From: Luteolibacter pohnpeiensis
Lineage (GTDB): Bacteria; Verrucomicrobiota; Verrucomicrobiia; Verrucomicrobiales; Akkermansiaceae
Assembly: GCF_016595435.1 (NCBI RefSeq)
Contig: NZ_JAENIJ010000017.1
Coordinates: forward strand, 34,713 to 98,712
DNA: 64,000 bases
Direction of reading: 5' to 3'
Position 1 is the first letter of the stretch. Each line of letters opens with the position of its first letter. Shown here piece by piece: positions 54,201 to 62,219 of the stretch. The notes under the pieces were generated by a model. The model made no database searches and was not told the DNA's origin. It saw only the letters and a list, made by a program, of their open reading frames with translations. The translations under genes and the position numbers were made by a program.

Positions 54201-55718
54201 TTAACGCGGCACCTTGACCACTTGATACCAAATCTGGCCGCCCATCAGGTTGGAGCCGTCTTTGGAGTGAAGGTGACCGAGGATCAGTTGATGCAGGTAG
54301 TTTTGCTTCAGCGGGCCGGTTTTCAGAGTCAGGGTGAGGCCGTCAGAGCTGAGTTCGGTATCGTCGATCGTGATGGTTTTCTCATCAATTTTCGGCGATC
54401 CATAATCCGCGTGATACTCGTAGGTGTGGCGCTCCATTTTCAGGCCGGAGACCGATTTCGGATCGACCGGTTCGGAGAATTTCAGCGCAAATCCGTCTGG
54501 CAGAGCTTTGATCTTATCAACCGTGAAGAACTGCTTGCCGTTCCAGCGGATACGGGTGATGCCGGTTCCTCCTGCCCAGGACAGAGCGGTTTTTCCAACG
54601 TAGAGGGACTTGTCCGTGGTGAAGGCAAGTCGATGGTTGCCGTGGCCGAGTGGGCTGTCCTTCAAAAATGGCACCAGGCCAGTTTGGAACGTGCCGTCCA
54701 CCTCGTCATCGAGCACGCGGATCAGCGTGTTTTGGTTCATTTCACCGACGATGGTTTCCCCCGTCATTCCTTCTGGCATGGCGCCTTCCGGGACGACGAT
54801 GGGCTGGGTTGGAGAATTCGCCAGTTCCCCCTGTGGGAAATATCCAGCAGCCGGGACCTGCATTTTGTCCAACTTCGAAACGTCCATCTTCAACGGATCC
54901 TTGCCCTTCCAGCCTTTCGACCAGACCAGCGATGCCGGGTGGCCATAGAATCCGCCTTCGGTGATGTTGTAGAGCGGGCTGGTTGGTCTCCAGTCGCCTT
55001 GGTTGTCCGTGACGAGCAGTCGTCCCTTGGCATCGAAGCCGATACCGTTTGGTGAGCGGAACCCGCTGGCGTATGGCTCGACGCTGCCATCAGGTGAAAT
55101 TTTCATCAACCAACCGCGATATGAAGCTCTCGAGTACATCCGGCCGGACTTGTCCTTGAATTTGCCCCAGTCCTTCCCTGGCGCTTCGGTCATTTCCTCG
55201 CGTGAAAGCTCGCCGATGTTGGAAAACTCACCGCGGATTTCCTTGCGGATGGGGGAACCGTTGGACGCGACGCCGAGCACCACATAAAGATTGCCTTCCT
55301 TGTCCTTCACCGGTCCGTAGGAGAATTCGTGGTAGTTCCCGGTCATGCCGAAATCGTCATAAACCGTTTCATAGCGATCCGCTTTTCCATCGCCATCCGT
55401 ATCGGTCAGGCGGGTGAGTTCTGCCCGTTGCATGACCAGAATTTTATCTGGGGACTCGACCAGCATGCCGAGCGGTTCCTGCAATCCGGAGCCGAACAGC
55501 GTCCAGGTATCGTCCTTTGGCTGATAGATCATCAACTCGCCACGGTGGAAGGCCACGGCAAGCCGCCCGTCCGGCAGCGCACCCATGGCGCCTACCTGTG
55601 AATCAACCCCGGCGGGAGTTTTGATTTTTTCAAACGTGAAATAGTCTTTCCAACTATCGGCGTGGAGAGTGGAAAGCAGCAAGCCGAAGCTACAAACAAA
55701 AGCGCGGGTAGGGTTCAT
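54201..55718 (-). CDS. Secreted beta-propeller (PQQ-dehydrogenase-like) protein
   Basis: A 505-residue exported protein with signal peptide (AFVCSFGLLLSTLHA). The beta-propeller resembles soluble sugar dehydrogenases and PVC membrane-bound dehydrogenases: GAMGALPDGRLAVAFHRGEL, TRLTDTDGDGKADRYETVYDDFG, YASGFRSPNGIGFDAKGRLLVTDNQGDWRPT and LAFTTDKSLYVGKT. There is no haem site in this protein; the partner cytochrome c gene lies directly upstream and overlaps by 4 bp (ATGA). The substrate is unknown. Confidence 0.87.
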   Translation of the reverse strand: MNPTRAFVCSFGLLLSTLHADSWKDYFTFEKIKTPAGVDSQVGAMGALPDGRLAVAFHRGELMIYQPKDDTWTLFGSGLQEPLGMLVESPDKILVMQRAELTRLTDTDGDGKADRYETVYDDFGMTGNYHEFSYGPVKDKEGNLYVVLGVASNGSPIRKEIRGEFSNIGELSREEMTEAPGKDWGKFKDKSGRMYSRASYRGWLMKISPDGSVEPYASGFRSPNGIGFDAKGRLLVTDNQGDWRPTSPLYNITEGGFYGHPASLVWSKGWKGKDPLKMDVSKLDKMQVPAAGYFPQGELANSPTQPIVVPEGAMPEGMTGETIVGEMNQNTLIRVLDDEVDGTFQTGLVPFLKDSPLGHGNHRLAFTTDKSLYVGKTALSWAGGTGITRIRWNGKQFFTVDKIKALPDGFALKFSEPVDPKSVSGLKMERHTYEYHADYGSPKIDEKTITIDDTELSSDGLTLTLKTGPLKQNYLHQLILGHLHSKDGSNLMGGQIWYQVVKVPR

Positions 55719-56596
55719 TGAAACTGGATGGTAAGGGTGAAATCAGCAGCTTCTGCTGCGGTGAGGATGAGGGTCTTGCCCTCGATTCTTCCGTGATCGG
55801 ACTCGATCGACACCTTCGGGTCGTCAGACAATTTCAGCTTCATGCCGGAGCTCGGCGGTGAAGATAATTCGAAATGCCTCTTGAATCCCTTGCCTCCATC
55901 AAGCGCCGTGAATGATTCCCCAATCATGGTGGAACCCAGTTTGTAGTAGAATTTTGGCAGGCCGCCCTTGAGCTCGTAGCCCTTGAACTTCGCTCCATCC
56001 ATCGATCCGAAAGGAGATTCTTCCTCGGTGTAGCGAACGGTGCCGATGATCTTTGCCTGCTCACTGCCATTGGCATGCCAGTATGGCCAGCCATCGATGA
56101 AACCACCGGTCCAGGCGTAGCGAAGGCGGCAGGAGCCAGCATCCCAGCAAAGCGAGGTCATCGAGTCCAGTGCTACGGCGATGGCTGCCGGGCCGGAATT
56201 CGGCATGAAAATCCGCTGCACCGTTGGGCGCTCATTTTGCGTTGGGGAAGAAGCGAAGGGATCACCACTTGCGCTTTTCTTTTCCTTCACGCCATCGGCC
56301 GTTGCCATGATGTAGGCGTGGATTTGGCGCAGGCCAGCTTCCGGAATGTGCGCCATGGAAGGCATGTCAATGGTACCCGGACGCTTCTTGCCAGGAGCGA
56401 GACACCATTTGAGGAAATCATCCGGTTTACCCAGATAGATCGAGCGGATTTCAACCAGAGATGGCCCAACTACCTGCTGATCAAGAGCATGACAGGCGGA
56501 GCAATTCTGCTTGAAAAGAACTTCCCCTTCCGATGCCGCCCGCGCCTGGCTAGCGGCAATCCCAAGGGATATGCAGATAAATGCGTGAAATTTCAT
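55715..56596 (-). CDS. Secreted cytochrome c domain protein
   Basis: A 293-residue exported protein. The signal peptide (FICISLGIAASQARA) is followed by a c-type cytochrome domain with haem site CSACH near residues 32-36 and an axial methionine candidate in IDMPSMAHIPEAGL. The remaining 170 residues (from PTVQRIFMPNSGPAAIAV) form a separate beta-rich domain seen with PVC dehydrogenases. It is co-translated with the downstream propeller protein through an ATGA overlap and likely takes its electrons. Confidence 0.88.
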   Translation of the reverse strand: MKFHAFICISLGIAASQARAASEGEVLFKQNCSACHALDQQVVGPSLVEIRSIYLGKPDDFLKWCLAPGKKRPGTIDMPSMAHIPEAGLRQIHAYIMATADGVKEKKSASGDPFASSPTQNERPTVQRIFMPNSGPAAIAVALDSMTSLCWDAGSCRLRYAWTGGFIDGWPYWHANGSEQAKIIGTVRYTEEESPFGSMDGAKFKGYELKGGLPKFYYKLGSTMIGESFTALDGGKGFKRHFELSSPPSSGMKLKLSDDPKVSIESDHGRIEGKTLILTAAEAADFTLTIQFQ

Positions 56597-56789
56597 GTAG
56601 AACGCTTACGACGCTAACCATCTGCGGATTTCACGCGAAGCCAAAATTCCGCGGAGGGTGATTTTGCGGATTTTTGTTAGAGCTTGAATCAAGGTTTCTC
56701 TTCAGCTCATCCGCTCAGCGGAAACCCTACTTGTCCATGGGTGGAAGGAGGGCTAGTTTGGCACCTCCTGAATCGAATCTCGATTGCCC

Positions 56790-57902
56790 ATGCCCGACTC
56801 TAAAACGATTTTTACCTCCTTCGACATCATTCTCCCCGACTGGATGCACTACCGCGTCCACGGCACGGAAGTGTGGACTTGGCTGCTGATTCCCGTGCTC
56901 TTGCTGGTGATTTGGTTTTTGGTCCGGGTTCTTGGAAAACTGGTTTCGGTATTCCTGAAGCGCAAAGAAGATCGTCAAGGGTTGGTGCTGGAGATTATAC
57001 GAGAATTGCGTAGTCCCGTCGAATTGGGTGTGGGGATCTGGCTGTTTCGCTACTCACGCGCGTTTCTGCCGCTTGATGTCGAGACCAAGCATTTCTGGGA
57101 GTCCATCGAATTGATGGTAGGCACGATCACCGGCCTGTGGCTGGTGCTGCGAATGGTCCGCCTGTCCTGTGATCGATTGGCCGTGACCTTGGACCGTAGC
57201 GGAAAGCCGCATGCGAAGGCGGTGATTCCACTCATGAGAAAGGTTTTGAAAACCACCGTGGTGATTCTGGGCCTCATTTTCTTGCTGCAGAACATGAACG
57301 TCGATGTCGGAGCAATGCTGGCCGGGCTTGGTATCGGTGGATTAGCCCTGGCACTCGCCGGTCAGAAAACGGTCGAGAACCTGTTCGCCGGTGTTTCCCT
57401 GGTGATGGATCAACCGGCGCGCGTGGGGGATTTCTGCAAATACGGTGACAGTGTCGGAATGATCGAAGACATCGGTCTGCGATCGACGCGAATTCGCACT
57501 CCAGATCGAACATTGGTCACCATCCCGAATTCCAAGCTCGCGGAAATGCAGATCGAGAACTTTGCCTGGCGGGACAAAATCTTGTTCAAGTCGACCATTG
57601 GCTTGCGCTACGACACGCAGCCCGCCGCGATTCGCGAGGTGCTGGAAGCAGTGAAGACGCTGTTTTACAAGCGGCCAGAGGTCGCGGAAGGGGGGCGCAT
57701 TCGCTTTGCCGGATTGAATGCAAACTCCATGGATTTGGAAATTTTTGCCTACATCCAGACCAGCGATTTTCTCGATTTCCTGGTGATTCGTGAAGAGCTT
57801 TTGTTAGAGATCATGGACATTGTGAAGCATGCAGGTGCCCGGTTTGCTGCCCCATTTCCGCCAGTGGTCTTGGAAAAAGAAGGCCGCCGTGCCGGCGAAT
57901 GA
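56790..57902 (+). CDS. Mechanosensitive ion channel MscS family protein
   Basis: A 370-residue protein from the ATG at 56790. Four membrane segments are visible (WLLIPVLLLVIWFLVRVL, VELGVGIWLFRYS, SIELMVGTITGLWLVLRMV, VVILGLIFLLQNM). The MscS pore helix region reads AMLAGLGIGGLALALAGQKTVENLFAGV, followed by the beta-domain (DQPARVGDFCKYGDSVGMIEDIGLRSTRIRTPDRTLVTIPNS). It releases solutes on hypo-osmotic shock. It is the last conserved chromosomal gene before the cassette-like region. Confidence 0.94.
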   Translation: MPDSKTIFTSFDIILPDWMHYRVHGTEVWTWLLIPVLLLVIWFLVRVLGKLVSVFLKRKEDRQGLVLEIIRELRSPVELGVGIWLFRYSRAFLPLDVETKHFWESIELMVGTITGLWLVLRMVRLSCDRLAVTLDRSGKPHAKAVIPLMRKVLKTTVVILGLIFLLQNMNVDVGAMLAGLGIGGLALALAGQKTVENLFAGVSLVMDQPARVGDFCKYGDSVGMIEDIGLRSTRIRTPDRTLVTIPNSKLAEMQIENFAWRDKILFKSTIGLRYDTQPAAIREVLEAVKTLFYKRPEVAEGGRIRFAGLNANSMDLEIFAYIQTSDFLDFLVIREELLLEIMDIVKHAGARFAAPFPPVVLEKEGRRAGE

Positions 57903-58005
57903 ACGGCTGTTTTGATTTAGACCTACTGCATGATCAGGAAAAATCGTATTTTTTGAAAATGAACCCGCAAAGCCGGAGTAATACTCGGCGCCGCGACGAC
58001 ATCCG

Positions 58006-58064
58006 GCCCGCCTGCTTGTTTCGAAAATTTCAATGTTGGTTCATTGTCGAGACAACAGGCGGGC
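58006..58064. repeat. Strong inverted repeat at the edge of the cassette region
   Basis: GCCCGCCTGCTTGTTTCGA at 58006-58024 pairs, with one bulge and one mismatch, with TCGAGACAACAGGCGGGC at 58047-58064 across a 22-nt loop. It lies in the 373-bp gap (57903-58275) between the MscS gene and the first gene of the array; I see no coding sequence in that gap. It could be a terminator for converging transcripts or a boundary element. Confidence 0.65.
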
Positions 58065-58275
58065 TGTGATTGCTCATTCTTCATCGCCATACGAGGTCTT
58101 ACCTGCGGGGAATTGGCATATTTGATTCAGCCCTAGCCGAAATCTTCGAATCCACCGAAAGCCGATACCATTTTCACCTCAAGCTTTCCTGCCTCGGATA
58201 CCAATTCCGTCCCAATTCGAGGCGAACATTCTCTGTCTTAACTCAACCAAAATCGGTCCAAAAATCCATTACATC

Positions 58276-58746
58276 TCAGTTCTGCCACATATAGATTCGA
58301 GATCGTGTCTGATCCACGAATATTCTCAAAGCCCAAGCATCCTCTTGTCCACGATAGTAACCAGTACTTATGGTCGACGGATCCCACCAACTCACGGGTT
58401 GAAAGTCCTTTCGCGGAGTCGGAGGGGTTATTCCTGAGAATGGAATCTTCGGATAAGGTAAGGCACGCCCCATTTGCTTATTATTCCACTCTACTAAGTG
58501 GTCGACAGCTGCATCAAGCTCATCAGGGGCAACGTCGAATCGGACGAGGAACTCTAGATCCTGCAATCCACCACCAAACATCAGGTAGTAAATCGAATGT
58601 GCCGATGGAGGAAATGGCACGTCTACGAGCTCTCTCGTTGCAACCGATCGCGAGACTGGTGCATCAGATCTAATCTGCGCCTTATCCGAGCAGCCCGCAT
58701 TAAGGGTCGCCAATGCCAATGTGGCTGCAGCAAAGAGGGATTTCAT
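58276..58746 (-). CDS. Hypothetical lipoprotein (cassette gene 1)
   Basis: A 156-residue protein from the ATG at 58746; the open frame extends upstream, but that part covers the attC-like spacer. The signal peptide ends in a lipobox (LATLNAGC), so a lipoprotein is predicted. The mature part has no recognised domain and includes an aromatic-rich end (SWWDPSTISTGYYRGQEDAW). It is the last gene, in transcription direction, of the minus-strand cassette run. Confidence 0.65.
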   Translation of the reverse strand: MKSLFAAATLALATLNAGCSDKAQIRSDAPVSRSVATRELVDVPFPPSAHSIYYLMFGGGLQDLEFLVRFDVAPDELDAAVDHLVEWNNKQMGRALPYPKIPFSGITPPTPRKDFQPVSWWDPSTISTGYYRGQEDAWALRIFVDQTRSRIYMWQN

Positions 58747-58753
58747 TTTCTGT

Positions 58754-58803
58754 GGAACGTTAAAGGTCATCCATCCGCCGCAGCGGGGTGGATGCACCGA
58801 CTT
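58754..58803 (-). repeat. attC-like site between cassette genes 1 and 2
   Basis: The plus-strand core GAACGTTAAAG at 58755-58765 lies 8 bp before the start of gene 1. The spacer between the gene 2 stop and gene 1 start is 55 bp and contains a CATCCA/TGGATG hairpin with GC-rich inner pairing. Confidence 0.55.
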
Positions 58804-59278
58804 ATTTGCCATTGTCTTTCTTGAGTTCGGCCTTACGCGCCTTGAACCAAGCTTCGAGTTTCTTGAACGAGTCCACCTTGTCCGCCGCAACTTGCTCGGC
58901 GATATTCCAATCTGACACATCGGGGAAAACCTTCCACTCGCTGCCCTGCTTGATCAGGTAGACTGGATCAAGGTCGAATGCTTTACGACCTGCTTTCTTT
59001 GATTCATTGATGACTACCACGGCAGAATCGCCCTCGACCTTCTCTTCAAGGATCTCGAAGTCCCAGTTGTTACTGGTGAGGTCAATGAACCGTTGAACCT
59101 TGCCCTTGAAGTAATCGGTGGCATCATCCGGCAGCCCCTCGAATTTTGCTGCATGCTTCCAAGTGGCATCAAAGTCCTTGTTTTGTGCAGCTTTCTTGAA
59201 AGCAGTTAGGGCCTCCATTGGGGCGCCTGCAAGCGCGGCTTGTGCAAAGAGGATTGCGAACAAGATGAGTAACTTCAT
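58802..59278 (-). CDS. Hypothetical exported protein (cassette gene 2)
   Basis: A 158-residue protein from the ATG at 59278, chosen because it aligns with the start of gene 1 relative to the spacer; an ATG at 59290 is also possible. A signal peptide (LLILFAILFAQAALA) precedes a small domain with EALTAFKKAAQNKDFDATWKHAA and DLDPVYLIKQGSEWKVFPD, which has the layout of NTF2-like/DUF4878-type proteins. The end is lysine-rich. Function unknown. Confidence 0.68.
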   Translation of the reverse strand: MKLLILFAILFAQAALAGAPMEALTAFKKAAQNKDFDATWKHAAKFEGLPDDATDYFKGKVQRFIDLTSNNWDFEILEEKVEGDSAVVVINESKKAGRKAFDLDPVYLIKQGSEWKVFPDVSDWNIAEQVAADKVDSFKKLEAWFKARKAELKKDNGK

Positions 59279-59283
59279 TTCTT

Positions 59284-59330
59284 GGTTCATGTTAGCGGTA
59301 TGACATCGCCGGAGGGAATCTCAAATTTGA
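59284..59330 (-). repeat. attC-like spacer (weak) between cassette genes 2 and 3
   Basis: On the minus strand CTAACATGAACCAAGAAATG aligns with AACGTTCCACAGAAAATG of the neighbouring site, but the GTT core is not preserved. The spacer has a short GATTCCCTCCGGCGATG stretch like other spacers in the array. Confidence 0.35.
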
Positions 59331-59352
59331 TCACACAGCATCCTCTGCATTG

Positions 59353-59793
59353 CTATCTCCGGTTTGGATGAATCGCTTCAGTAATCCGAAGGCGGGGAAA
59401 GTGAGTGCTTCTCCCTGCGGAGGCTCGAACTGAAGCATGCCAGCGTCTTACCTGCGATCCTTCAGATCTCCGTGGATTCATCGGATTATACCAAATACTT
59501 GTTCTGGTTACATTCTTTAGGCGTGGCTCAATAGCGTTCCGATACGACCGAGGCCAGAACTGGACAGTATCGCCCGTCATCTTGCCGTTTGGATGAATGA
59601 AAGTATATTCGACCCGGGTGTGAATCTTTCCTCCGGAATTTTCTCCCCGAACAGTTAGTGAGGCTGTTTCAGTTTGCACCCAGGAACGTGCATCATCATA
59701 TGAAATCAGCGGCTGGACAAATGCGTGCCACGCTATTGCGGGAGGAAATATAACGAGTAAGATCGTAGCGGTGATCTTCAAAACGGTCTTCAT
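59353..59793 (-). CDS. DUF3592-like membrane protein, possibly frameshifted (cassette gene 3)
   Basis: A 146-residue frame from the ATG at 59793. A membrane segment (ITATILLVIFPPAIAWHAF) is followed by a beta-rich domain (VQTETASLTVR, HTRVEYTFIHPNGKMTGDTVQFW, SIWYNPMNP) of the DUF3592 type. After YNPMNP the sequence turns into an Arg/Ser-rich run unlike the family. In the next frame, a sequence reading LQFEPPQGEALTFPAFGLLK continues to a stop at 59331, close to the spacer as for other cassettes. A small frameshift near 59440-59470 is therefore likely. Confidence 0.6.
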   Translation of the reverse strand: MKTVLKITATILLVIFPPAIAWHAFVQPLISYDDARSWVQTETASLTVRGENSGGKIHTRVEYTFIHPNGKMTGDTVQFWPRSYRNAIEPRLKNVTRTSIWYNPMNPRRSEGSQVRRWHASVRASAGRSTHFPRLRITEAIHPNRR

Positions 59794-59810
59794 TCTATTG
59801 CAAAACGTGT

Positions 59811-59843
59811 AAGGCCATTTGCCGCAGCATGGTAGATCCGAAA
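59811..59843 (-). repeat. attC-like site between cassette gene 3 and the pseudogene
   Basis: The variant core AAACGTGTAAG (59814-59824 region) lies about 20 bp before the gene 3 start, followed by a CCATTTGCCGCAGCATGG hairpin. The 50-bp spacer aligns well with the site at 58754-58803. Confidence 0.5.
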
Positions 59844-60278
59844 TCAACTCACAGGCTGATCGCTGTCGAATGATGCGTCCTCATTGTTTTCTTGATTTGG
59901 AATCCCAAGGGATTGAAAAACCCTCCGGACAGAACGCTCGCTGAAGAATCCTTGTAATGGCAAGGTTATCGCCTCCTCGTTGCACAAGAGGATCTCAAGT
60001 TGATACAATGATACCGCCGATATTCGGTATGCCTTGATTTCGGTTCTGGGGATGCGCTTTACAGACGCGTTGTTCACAATCGTTAAAACCAATCCATCGG
60101 TTGAGAGTATTCTTGGTGGTTTTCGCGAAATTCAGTAGATGCATACGGCGACCGTCAATGACGCCAGTGCTACGATCCAGATAGATAGTGAATTTACTCT
60201 CAAAAGAGAAAACAAGCATGTTGCTCCAAGCGCAACACTTGCGGTCCATGAATCATATGAGCGAGCTGTCACTTTCAT
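59844..60278 (-). pseudogene. Small membrane protein gene interrupted by in-frame TGA (cassette gene 4)
   Basis: From the ATG at 60278 the frame encodes 48 residues with two hydrophobic segments (SVALGATCLFSLL and SIWIVALASLTVAVCIY), then meets TGA. The same frame continues without other stops for 95 codons to 59844, as a soluble domain (ILSTDGLVLTIVNN, YQLEILLCNEEAITLPLQGFFSERSVRRVFQSLGI). Two helices plus a PH-like domain is a common layout of small membrane proteins, so the TGA most likely breaks one gene of about 144 codons. Independent expression of the second part is possible. Confidence 0.6.
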
Positions 60279-60287
60279 TTTTTTGCA

Positions 60288-60363
60288 GCCGAACGTCAAA
60301 GTGCAAGTAACTGTGGGCGTGACTGTCCATTGCGCAGAGAACTAACGGCGTTGGTTTGGTTGC
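60288..60363 (-). repeat. attC-like site between pseudogene and cassette gene 5
   Basis: The plus-strand core GAACGTCAAAG at 60291-60301 lies 12 bp before the pseudogene start. The opposite end of the spacer reads CCAACGCC on the minus strand, an imperfect complement of the core end. A central GTGGGCGTGACTG stretch separates them. Confidence 0.6.
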
Positions 60364-60744
60364 CTACCTCGGCTGGTTCACTTGGTCTTTGTTACCTTGG
60401 CGGTATTCCAAGGCCTCGTAGTCAAAATAGTTTTTGGTTAGGTCAGGACGATTCTTCCACTTCTCGCTCTGATGCCACAGGACGCGATCAAGGGAAAGCA
60501 GCGGATAATACGACCATCCCCGTAGGGATACTCCGTCGAATCCGTCCACTTGGTAAAATCCTTCGAATGGAATCCAATGGTATCCGAAACACGCCTTTGG
60601 TGCCATCACGGCCTTCCCATCACGCCCTTGAAGCAGCCCAAAGGCAACCGGCTCGTAAAATCCCTCGCAGGATGCCACCAGATAGCTCATCGGGTAAAGC
60701 GCGACCAATCCGAGCACGATGCGCTTGATGGTCTTGCTTTTCAT
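60364..60744 (-). CDS. Hypothetical membrane-associated protein (cassette gene 5)
   Basis: A 126-residue protein with one N-terminal hydrophobic segment (RIVLGLVALYPMSYLVASC; the cysteine could be a lipobox) and an aromatic-rich mature part (FYEPVAFGLLQG, FGYHWIPFEGFYQVDGFDG, GWSYYPLLSLDRVLWH). No family was recognised. Length and context fit a gene cassette. Confidence 0.62.
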   Translation of the reverse strand: MKSKTIKRIVLGLVALYPMSYLVASCEGFYEPVAFGLLQGRDGKAVMAPKACFGYHWIPFEGFYQVDGFDGVSLRGWSYYPLLSLDRVLWHQSEKWKNRPDLTKNYFDYEALEYRQGNKDQVNQPR

Positions 60745-60752
60745 GGACTCAC

Positions 60753-60798
60753 TTCTAACTCAAGTCGACAGGTGGCAACAACTACTTTGTTGCCGAAC
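60753..60798 (-). repeat. attC-like site between cassette genes 5 and 6
   Basis: On the minus strand CTTGAGTTAGAA at the end of the spacer matches the classical attC ending (CTTGAGTTAG-like with a GTTAGR core). A perfect hairpin (GGCAACAA at 60773-60780 with TTGTTGCC at 60787-60794) overlaps the end of gene 6. Confidence 0.6.
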
Positions 60799-61033
60799 TA
60801 AAGATCCAACCCAATAGGCCAACCATTAGACAGATCGTACCAACAATCTGCAAGTATTCAGTGGCCGAGTTGCTTCCAAACGGACTACCAACCAACACAA
60901 AAGCACCCGCCAGGACGATCATGGCCGTGCTCATGTGCTTCCCCCGGCAAGCCGCCCGAAACGCGCGAATGCAAAAACCAGGAACGTGCCCCGCAGTCTT
61001 TGTGCCGGATTGTTTGTATTCGGTATTTTGCAT
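60782..61033 (-). CDS. Small membrane protein (cassette gene 6)
   Basis: An 83-residue protein from the ATG at 61033, which sits 14 bp after the cassette core; an internal ATG at 60934 would keep only the membrane part. Two hydrophobic segments are visible (TAMIVLAGAFVLVGSPFG and YLQIVGTICLMVGLLGWIF). No family was recognised. Confidence 0.55.
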   Translation of the reverse strand: MQNTEYKQSGTKTAGHVPGFCIRAFRAACRGKHMSTAMIVLAGAFVLVGSPFGSNSATEYLQIVGTICLMVGLLGWIFSSATK

Positions 61034-61041
61034 ATGTGTTA

Positions 61042-61218
61042 GTTAGCTAACGTCTAAGCTGTGGCATCGGCGAGCGCAAGGCTCAGCTGCTACGGCGGAA
61101 ACCTAAGAGCGGTTGCATCTCACCAATGATAGGAAGGAGGATCGAGAGTCGGTCACTATGCTAGGATTCATTTTCTTCACCTGTTATAGAGAGCGTATAA
61201 GTCCATTCGGAGCAGGTT
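61042..61218 (-). repeat. Long attC-like site between cassette genes 6 and 7
   Basis: On the minus strand the spacer begins with CCCTAAC at the GNAT stop codon and ends with GCTTAGACGTTAGCT just before gene 6. These are a good R''/R' pair (near RYYYAAC and GTTRRRY). At about 175 bp it is long but within the reported spread for attC sites. I see no coding sequence in this interval. Confidence 0.6.
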
Positions 61219-61786
61219 AGGGGTTCTGTGCTCCGACTTGTTGTGCGTCCCGTTGATCGCGGGTGTAGAGGAATGCGTCACGAGGTTCCGGTGAAATCTG
61301 TGGTCTCACGATCGCTTGAGTCAGGGTTTTTTCGCGCCTGAATCCGAGCTTCTCCAATACCCTGATGGAGGACGCGTTCTCAGTGTCGCAGGTTGCCCAA
61401 ACTCGGGTAATGTTCGGAAGGGAGAATAGCCAATCGATGACGCCGCTCGCAGCCTCACCGGCATAGCCGCGGCCCCAATAGCTCTGGTTCAGCAAGAATC
61501 CGATCTCTGCGGCATCGCCCTCAATCGCGCACGTCACCCCGCCGATTGAGCGATCCCCATCTAATGTTGCAATGACCCAGGAGAATACATCTCCTTCACC
61601 CCATGTTGCTGCTCTCGCCTTGATCGATTCGATGAGGGGTTCGATACTAGTTCGACATGGCCAGTCCGCATAACGGGCCACCGCCGGGTCACTGCCATAT
61701 TCGTAAATGGCTGCCGCGTCCCCGACAGTAGCTTTGCGCAAGCGAGTACGCTGAAGCTCGATCACAGCTGGGGCACTCGGTTTCAT
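61217..61786 (-). CDS. GNAT-family N-acetyltransferase (cassette gene 7)
   Basis: A 189-residue RimJ/RimL-type acetyltransferase from the ATG at 61786, chosen because a degenerate cassette core lies directly upstream; an ATG at 61804 would add six residues. It shows LRKATVGDAAAIYEYGSDP, the acetyl-CoA loop YWGRGYAGEAASGVIDWLF and the ending TENASSIRVLEKLGFRREKTL. Targets are N-terminal amines, amino sugars or small molecules; none can be inferred. Acetyltransferases are among the commonest cassette-encoded enzymes. Confidence 0.88.
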   Translation of the reverse strand: MKPSAPAVIELQRTRLRKATVGDAAAIYEYGSDPAVARYADWPCRTSIEPLIESIKARAATWGEGDVFSWVIATLDGDRSIGGVTCAIEGDAAEIGFLLNQSYWGRGYAGEAASGVIDWLFSLPNITRVWATCDTENASSIRVLEKLGFRREKTLTQAIVRPQISPEPRDAFLYTRDQRDAQQVGAQNP

Positions 61787-61795
61787 TTCTTCGTA

Positions 61796-61846
61796 GAGCG
61801 TCAAGGATCAGGTGCCGGTGGAACGACAGTTGCCCGCACTGGATGG
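61796..61846 (-). repeat. Degenerate attC-like site upstream of the GNAT gene
   Basis: Minus strand CTTGACGCTCTACGAAGAAATG aligns with the consensus CTTTGACGTTCTGCAAAAAATG of the array, with a changed GTT core. GTGCGGG/CCGGCAC pairing is visible next to it. Confidence 0.45.
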
Positions 61847-62104
61847 TTCGTCTTGTTTTTGGATGGGTCCGATGTCCATGCCGTCATAGGAATCCACGCC
61901 AAGCCGGGAAGCAAGAAGGTAGAGCGCGTCATTCCGCTGATATAAGGTCTTTGGCGTATGAATCTCTTCTTTCTCGACGTGAAGCCACCAAAGAGGAGGG
62001 CCATCCTCATCGGAAGAGAAAGTAGAACGAGTAACCCAGTGCTGCCAGAAAACCAAGTAGTGAGATTGTCGTTCCGATTCGGAAGGTCGGGTAATGGGGA
62101 ACAA
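61808..62104 (-). pseudogene. Probable gene remnant resembling the C-terminal half of RraB
   Basis: The frame ends in a stop directly before the degenerate cassette core, as real cassette genes do here. Its later part (SSDEDGPPLWWLHVEKEE, NDALYLLASRLGVDSYDGMDIGPI) reads like the second half of the RraB/DUF695-type fold with its YDG motif. The first 30 residues overlap another frame (the 61-residue membrane protein) and look non-coding. I infer a truncated gene; intact expression cannot be excluded. Confidence 0.4.
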
Positions 62105-62192
62105 GCCCCCAGAACCACCTGAAGTGGCTGAACGAACTCAAGAAAGCGTATCCAACACTCATTGCCCTAGCTGTCTCACCGGTCATAGTCAT
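62007..62192 (-). CDS. Small membrane protein (possible cassette gene)
   Basis: A 61-residue frame, or 51 from the ATG at 62162. It has a C-terminal membrane segment (ISLLGFLAALGYSFYFLFR) and an aromatic region (FSHFRWFWGLVPHYP). It overlaps the RraB-like remnant in another frame. A possible minimal cassette site, GCCTAA...GTTCAGGC on the minus strand, separates it from the next gene upstream. No family was recognised. Confidence 0.42.
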   Translation of the reverse strand: MTMTGETARAMSVGYAFLSSFSHFRWFWGLVPHYPTFRIGTTISLLGFLAALGYSFYFLFR

Positions 62193-62219
62193 GCCTGAAC
62201 TTCCCCGTCCACCAGGCCA

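Noticed and set aside
58070..58294. 74-codon plus-strand frame at the array edge
   Set aside because: It opposes the direction of the neighbouring genes, overlaps the first cassette gene and has no protein-like features.
61034..61216. Possible tRNA or small RNA gene in the 183-bp spacer
   Set aside because: No cloverleaf or T-loop sequence (GTTCRA) in the right arrangement; the ends fit an attC-like site instead.
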